Below are positions 60,289 through 64,000 of a stretch of 64,000 bases of DNA, one piece after another; the first letter of the stretch is position 1, and every line of letters starts with the position of its first letter. The position numbers and the translations under genes were made by a program. The stretch comes from Syntrophomonas sp. UBA5314. Its GTDB lineage: Bacteria; Bacillota; Syntrophomonadia; Syntrophomonadales; Syntrophomonadaceae. Under the pieces are notes generated by a model. The model searched no databases, was not told where the DNA came from, and was given only the letters and a program-made list of their open reading frames with translations. The stretch covers positions 61,391 through 125,390 of the forward strand of contig DHRK01000007.1 of assembly GCA_002410325.1 (NCBI GenBank), in the 5' to 3' direction.

Positions 60289-61515
60289 TTAGTCTATGGT
60301 CTTGATAATGCCGGCAACGCCGATTCCGCCGCCGCAGCACATAGTAGACAGGCCCAATTTGCCGTTGGTGCGCTCCAATCCGTATAAGAGCTTGGTGGTG
60401 ATTATACAGCCGCTGCCCCCCAGCGGATGGCCCAGAGCAATGGCGCCTCCGAACATATTGACATGGCTGTCCAGCCACTCTTTGTCAACGTCCCAGTCAT
60501 TCATCCATTCTCTGTATACGGCCAGGCTCTGACCGGCGAAGGCCTCGTTGAGTTCAACCAGATCCATGTCTTTCAAGACCAGACCGGCTTTCCCCATGGC
60601 GATTTGAACTGCCGGAACCGGACCGCGGCCCATTATGGAAGGATCAACACCGGCTATGCCGCCGGCTGTAAAATAAGCCCGGGGCTTGATGCCCAGTTCT
60701 TCAGCTTTTTCCTTAGACATGAGAATGGCCATGGCCGCCCCGTCGTTTCTTCCCGAGGAATTGGCGGCGGTAACACTGCCATCCTTTTTAAAGACCGGTT
60801 TTAGCTTGGCCATAGCTTCCAGAGTGGTTTCGCGCGGGTATTCATCCACTTTGAAGACGCCCTTGCTGCCGTCGGCCTTTTCATATTCAACCGGAATTAT
60901 CTCGGCTACAAAATCACCATTGGCGATGGCCTGCTTGGCCAGCACCTGGCTCCGGTATCCGAACTCGTCCTGTTCTTCCCGGGAGATATGGTGGATATCC
61001 ACCAGATTTTCGGCGGTGATGCCCATGGGTATGTTGCCATACCTTTCCACCGGCGCGCCGCCCGGTCCGCCGGCAATAATGGCATCAAACAGGGTCAGAT
61101 TGGCGGTGCCAAAACCCTGGTTGCTTTTGCCGCTTACGAAAAACTCGCCGGTGCTCATGGACTCTACTCCACCGGCTAATACCACATCGGCAAACCCGTT
61201 TTTAATAAACTCGTAGCCTTCGATCATGGAAAGCAGACCCGAACCGCAGGCGACGGTAACCGTGGCCGCCGGCACTTCTTCGGGCAGACCGATGCCTAAA
61301 ACCAGATTGCGGGCCATATTGGCGCAGATGGTGTTTTGCTTTACCTGGCCCAGAAAGCAATAATCATACATTTCCGGCTTTACTTTGGCCTTATTGCGAT
61401 CTACAATAGCCTTTGCCACCTGAGATACCAGATCTATCGGTTTTACATTTTTCAAAGACCCGCCCATGGTGCCGATGGCACTTCTGGCCATGTCAATGAT
61501 TACAACTTCACGCAT
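60289..61515 (-). CDS. Acetyl-CoA acyltransferase (thiolase)
   Basis: A 408-residue thiolase with complete catalytic set: TVACGSGL near residue 90, NEAFA near 326, GGAIALGHPLGGSGC near 363 and MCCGGGIG near 393. It contains a small insertion after NEAFA (EWMNDWDVDKEW). It should cleave a 3-ketoacyl-CoA. ATG at 61515 has TAGGAGGGA upstream. It lies between an enoyl-CoA hydratase and the divergent thiolase in one operon. Confidence 0.93.
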   Translation of the reverse strand: MREVVIIDMARSAIGTMGGSLKNVKPIDLVSQVAKAIVDRNKAKVKPEMYDYCFLGQVKQNTICANMARNLVLGIGLPEEVPAATVTVACGSGLLSMIEGYEFIKNGFADVVLAGGVESMSTGEFFVSGKSNQGFGTANLTLFDAIIAGGPGGAPVERYGNIPMGITAENLVDIHHISREEQDEFGYRSQVLAKQAIANGDFVAEIIPVEYEKADGSKGVFKVDEYPRETTLEAMAKLKPVFKKDGSVTAANSSGRNDGAAMAILMSKEKAEELGIKPRAYFTAGGIAGVDPSIMGRGPVPAVQIAMGKAGLVLKDMDLVELNEAFAGQSLAVYREWMNDWDVDKEWLDSHVNMFGGAIALGHPLGGSGCIITTKLLYGLERTNGKLGLSTMCCGGGIGVAGIIKTID

Positions 61516-61553
61516 TATATCCCTCCTATTTAGCTGGACAAAGCTTAGCCAGC

Positions 61554-62348
61554 CTATTTACCCTTGTATTCAGGCTTCCTTTTTTCAATGAAAGCGTGCA
61601 TGCCTTCCTTTGCGTCTTCACTGCCAAAGATAGCCGCCCAGGAATCCTGCTCCACTCTCATGGCGGTTTCGTTGTCTGCGCCCCAGTTGGCGTTGATGAC
61701 TGCTTTGAGCATTTTCAGCGTGAAGGGAGGCTTCTTGACCAATTTTTCAGCCCATTCTCTGGCCGTGCTCATTAATTCGGGGAGTGGAACTACCTTGTTA
61801 ATAAGTCCAATCTCCAGAGCCGTCCGGGCGTCTATCATACCGCCCAAGAAGAGCATTTCCTTAGCTTTGCACATGGAAACGCTTTGCACCAGCCGATGGG
61901 TTGCCCCGCCGCCGGGAAAGATACCGACATTGATCTCGGAGCAGGCAATTTTAGCATTCTCTGCGGCTATGCGCAGGTCGCACAACAATACGTTCTCCGC
62001 ACCACCACCCATGGCATATCCCGCTATAGCGGCAATAGTCGGTTTCGGCATATCCGCCAGGGCCCTTTGACCGGCACAGTTGAGGTCGGCGTGGGCCCGG
62101 GCGTCTACGACCGAATATTGAGAAATAGCCGGTAAATCCCCGCCGGCACTGAAAACCTTCTCGCCTCCGGTAAGGATTACCACCCTGACATCGGAGTCCT
62201 GCCCCAGGGCGGTAAATATCTCCAGCCGTTCCCGGTTTACTTCCATATTTATAGCATTTAGCACTTCCGGACGGTTAAACTGAACCGTGGCGATATGATT
62301 TTCCACGGTGACCAGCATGGTATTATACTTCTTGTCCCTATATGACAA
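61554..62348 (-). CDS. Enoyl-CoA hydratase/isomerase family protein
   Basis: A 264-residue crotonase-fold protein, same length and closely similar to that at 41964-42758 (shared YNT-L-TV-HIA-VQFNRPE style start and GGGATHRLVQS). Oxyanion segments GGDLPAISQY and AMGGGAENVLLCD are visible; in the latter Glu is shifted one place (GGGAE) compared with GGGCE. TTG at 62348 is chosen because AAAGGAGG lies 9 bases upstream. Second cluster, downstream of the hydroxyacyl-CoA dehydrogenase. Confidence 0.87.
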   Translation of the reverse strand: MSYRDKKYNTMLVTVENHIATVQFNRPEVLNAINMEVNRERLEIFTALGQDSDVRVVILTGGEKVFSAGGDLPAISQYSVVDARAHADLNCAGQRALADMPKPTIAAIAGYAMGGGAENVLLCDLRIAAENAKIACSEINVGIFPGGGATHRLVQSVSMCKAKEMLFLGGMIDARTALEIGLINKVVPLPELMSTAREWAEKLVKKPPFTLKMLKAVINANWGADNETAMRVEQDSWAAIFGSEDAKEGMHAFIEKRKPEYKGK

Positions 62349-62448
62349 TGGATACTACCTCCTTTTCTGAGGTCTATAAACCGAAGGTTTTGGTTGCAGT
62401 CTATCCTTAAGGCCTTAAGCGGATAAACCGCAACCATCATCTCCAACT

Positions 62449-63336
62449 TTAGAATTTGACGTCGGTTCTGGGTTTCTTTTCTCCCGAGCTGTAGTCATAC
62501 CATCCCTTGCCGGTCTTGCGGCCTAGGTCGCCGGCGGTAACCAATTTTTCCAGGGTCAGGTTGGGAGCAAATTTGTTATCCTTGTATCCGGCATAGAGGG
62601 TGGAAAGCACGCTGTAGTTGACATCCAGACCAACGAAATCGGCCAGTTCAAAGGGACCCATGGGATGGTTGGCGCCCATCTTCATGGCTTTGTCGATATC
62701 TTCGATGGTGGCTACGCCTTCTTCCAGGCACTTGTAAGCTTCGCAGCGCATGGCTGAATTGATCCGGTTTACGATAAAGCCGGGAACATCTTTGGCAACC
62801 ACGGTGGTTTTGCCCATCTTCTGAGCAACTTCAGCAACGATGGCGATGGTCTCATCCGATGTCTTGATGGCCCGGATGAGCTCGCACAGTCGCATAACCG
62901 GCACCGGGCTGAAAAAATGCATGCCAATGAACTTGGCCGGATTCTTCACTGCGGTGGCCAGTGAAGTGATGGGGATGGATGAGGTGTTGGTGGCTAAAAT
63001 GCAGTCCTCCCTGCAAATGGCATCCAGTTTGGAGAAGATGTCTTTTTTGAGGTCGGCATTTTCATAAACAGCCTCAATTACCAGATCGACGTCAGCCGCA
63101 TCATCAAGGGAACTGCTGGGCTTAATCAGGTTCATGGTGGCGTCCAGGGCTTCTTGAGTCATACTACCTTTATCCACCTTCTTGGCAAGAAGCTTTTTGA
63201 TTCCGGCTATTCCCTTTTCCACTGCGGCGGGGGCAATGTCATAGAGATACATTTCATAGCCCGCCTGAGCGCCTACCTGGGCTATGCCAGCGCCCATAAA
63301 ACCTGCTCCGACTACAAAGATTTTCTTAACTTCCAT
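62449..63336 (-). CDS. 3-hydroxyacyl-CoA dehydrogenase
   Basis: A 295-residue NAD-dependent dehydrogenase, paralogue of hbd at 42819. Dinucleotide motif GAGFMGAGI, catalytic His in GMHFFSPVPVMRLCE, then FIVNRINSAM and MGPFELADFVGLD. ATG at 63336 has AAGGAGGAAG upstream. The C-terminal end is slightly extended (SSGEKKPRTDVKF). Confidence 0.93.
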   Translation of the reverse strand: MEVKKIFVVGAGFMGAGIAQVGAQAGYEMYLYDIAPAAVEKGIAGIKKLLAKKVDKGSMTQEALDATMNLIKPSSSLDDAADVDLVIEAVYENADLKKDIFSKLDAICREDCILATNTSSIPITSLATAVKNPAKFIGMHFFSPVPVMRLCELIRAIKTSDETIAIVAEVAQKMGKTTVVAKDVPGFIVNRINSAMRCEAYKCLEEGVATIEDIDKAMKMGANHPMGPFELADFVGLDVNYSVLSTLYAGYKDNKFAPNLTLEKLVTAGDLGRKTGKGWYDYSSGEKKPRTDVKF

Positions 63337-63408
63337 GGTTTGCTTCCTCCTTAATATTTACAATTAATAAACTACGTGAAATATTTCTTAAGGTGAAATA
63401 TAAAAGCT

Positions 63409-63474
63409 TGCGGTTGGCGTATAACGCTTCTTGCTTCGATTAAAGTGCATTTTCTTCTTCAACTGCCAACCGCA
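63409..63474 (-). terminator. Possible terminator or processing hairpin
   Basis: TGCGGTTGGC (63409-63418) and GCCAACCGCA (63465-63474) pair perfectly across a 46-base loop. On the minus strand AGCTTTTATATTTC follows. It lies between the partial thiolase and the dehydrogenase gene and may partly terminate. Confidence 0.45.
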
Positions 63475-63497
63475 CAGATTATAAAAGGGTCAAAGTT

Positions 63498-64000
63498 TTA
63501 GCCAACCCATTCCCAGATGGCGGCAACACCCTGGCCATGGCCAACGCACATGCTTTCCACCGCATACTTGGCGCCGTAGTAGGGCATCTCATGCATCAGG
63601 GTGGTGGCTATACGAGCTCCGGTGCAGCCCAGGGGATGACCAAGAGCAATTCCGCTGCCGCGGGGGTTTAATAACGGATGATTCCTGATGCCCAGCTCCT
63701 TGGTGCAGTAAACCGCCTGGGAGGCAAAGGCTTCATTGATTTCCCAGATATCGATTTGATCCATGGTCATTCCAGCCTGCTTTAAGACTAAGGGAATGGC
63801 AATTGCCGGACCAATGCCCATATAGATGGGGTCAACGCCGATGGCCTTGAATCCCACCAGTTTCATTTTCGGTTTAAGACCCAATTCCTTGCATTTTTCT
63901 CCGCTAGCTACCAGGACACAGGCCGCCGCGTCATTGGTTTGGCTGGCGTTTCCGGCCGTAACCGTAGCCAGTTCGTCTTTTAAGAACACCGGTTCCATTT
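63498..64000 (-). CDS. Thiolase, C-terminal part (cut by window end)
   Basis: The gene runs past the right edge; about 167 C-terminal residues are seen. Motifs: NEAFA, GSGIALGHPLGCTGAR and the final Cys in MCVGHGQG, where the usual GGG is replaced by GHG. It is a third thiolase of the second cluster, upstream of the hydroxyacyl-CoA dehydrogenase. The N-terminal nucleophile region is outside the window. Confidence 0.88.
   Translation of the reverse strand, partial: MEPVFLKDELATVTAGNASQTNDAAACVLVASGEKCKELGLKPKMKLVGFKAIGVDPIYMGIGPAIAIPLVLKQAGMTMDQIDIWEINEAFASQAVYCTKELGIRNHPLLNPRGSGIALGHPLGCTGARIATTLMHEMPYYGAKYAVESMCVGHGQGVAAIWEWVG

Overview
The window looks like a chromosomal segment of an anaerobic, spore-forming Firmicute close to the syntrophic fatty-acid oxidisers (Syntrophomonadaceae-like). 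This is an inference. It rests on strong AGGAGG ribosome binding sites with many TTG and GTG starts, a T-box leader before pheST, an L20-type leader before infC-rpmI-rplT, spore-associated genes (YtxC family, PdaB-like deacetylase), and several beta-oxidation paralogues. No rRNA, CRISPR array or intact insertion sequence was seen; there is one tRNA (Val, GAC).

Layout. 0-5.6 kb: a chemoreceptor, a small lipoprotein coupled to a Lon-family protease, and a metallo-beta-lactamase-fold hydrolase. 5.7-14.8 kb: a phosphate locus read on the minus strand (phoP-phoR, pstS, then pstC-pstA-pstB-phoU) with a glnK-amt ammonium module inserted between pstS and pstC. 14.9-25 kb: informational genes on the minus strand (nucleoside kinase, pheS-pheT, an SpoU-type methyltransferase, infC-rpmI-rplT, thrS). 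25-34 kb: sporulation and deacetylase genes, hydrolases, small hypotheticals, and a membrane pyrophosphatase. 34-40 kb: an iron-regulated-looking DUF2325 gene and a Fur-family gene, a CNNM/CorC transporter, a His-tailed EamA transporter and hypotheticals.

40.7-56.4 kb is the most interesting part. The minus-strand cluster crt-hbd-enoyl-CoA hydratase-thiolase faces a plus-strand cluster of a glutaryl-CoA-dehydrogenase-like flavoenzyme, a 31-residue membrane peptide and GcdA (glutaconyl-CoA decarboxylase alpha). A sigma-54 activator (CBS-CBS-PAS-PAS-AAA-Fis) and an MFS carrier follow. Next come a minimal biotin carrier, an ArsB/NhaD-type transporter, two small membrane proteins and the GcdB/OadB-type beta subunit. 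Read together they could convert glutaryl-CoA to glutaconyl-CoA, decarboxylate it to crotonyl-CoA while exporting Na+, and finish to acetyl-CoA through crt-hbd-thiolase.

Four sequences matching the sigma-54 promoter consensus lie in this part as two divergent pairs: 44727-44742 (-) with 45030-45045 (+), and 52652-52667 (-) with 53022-53037 (+). Each pair flanks a related palindromic motif, CCATACA(T)GTGTAYGG, the likely activator site. 56.4-64 kb: UspA, a soluble chemoreceptor, a hotdog thioesterase, and a second minus-strand beta-oxidation cluster with three thiolases (one lacking canonical residues, one cut by the window end), an enoyl-CoA hydratase and a hydroxyacyl-CoA dehydrogenase.
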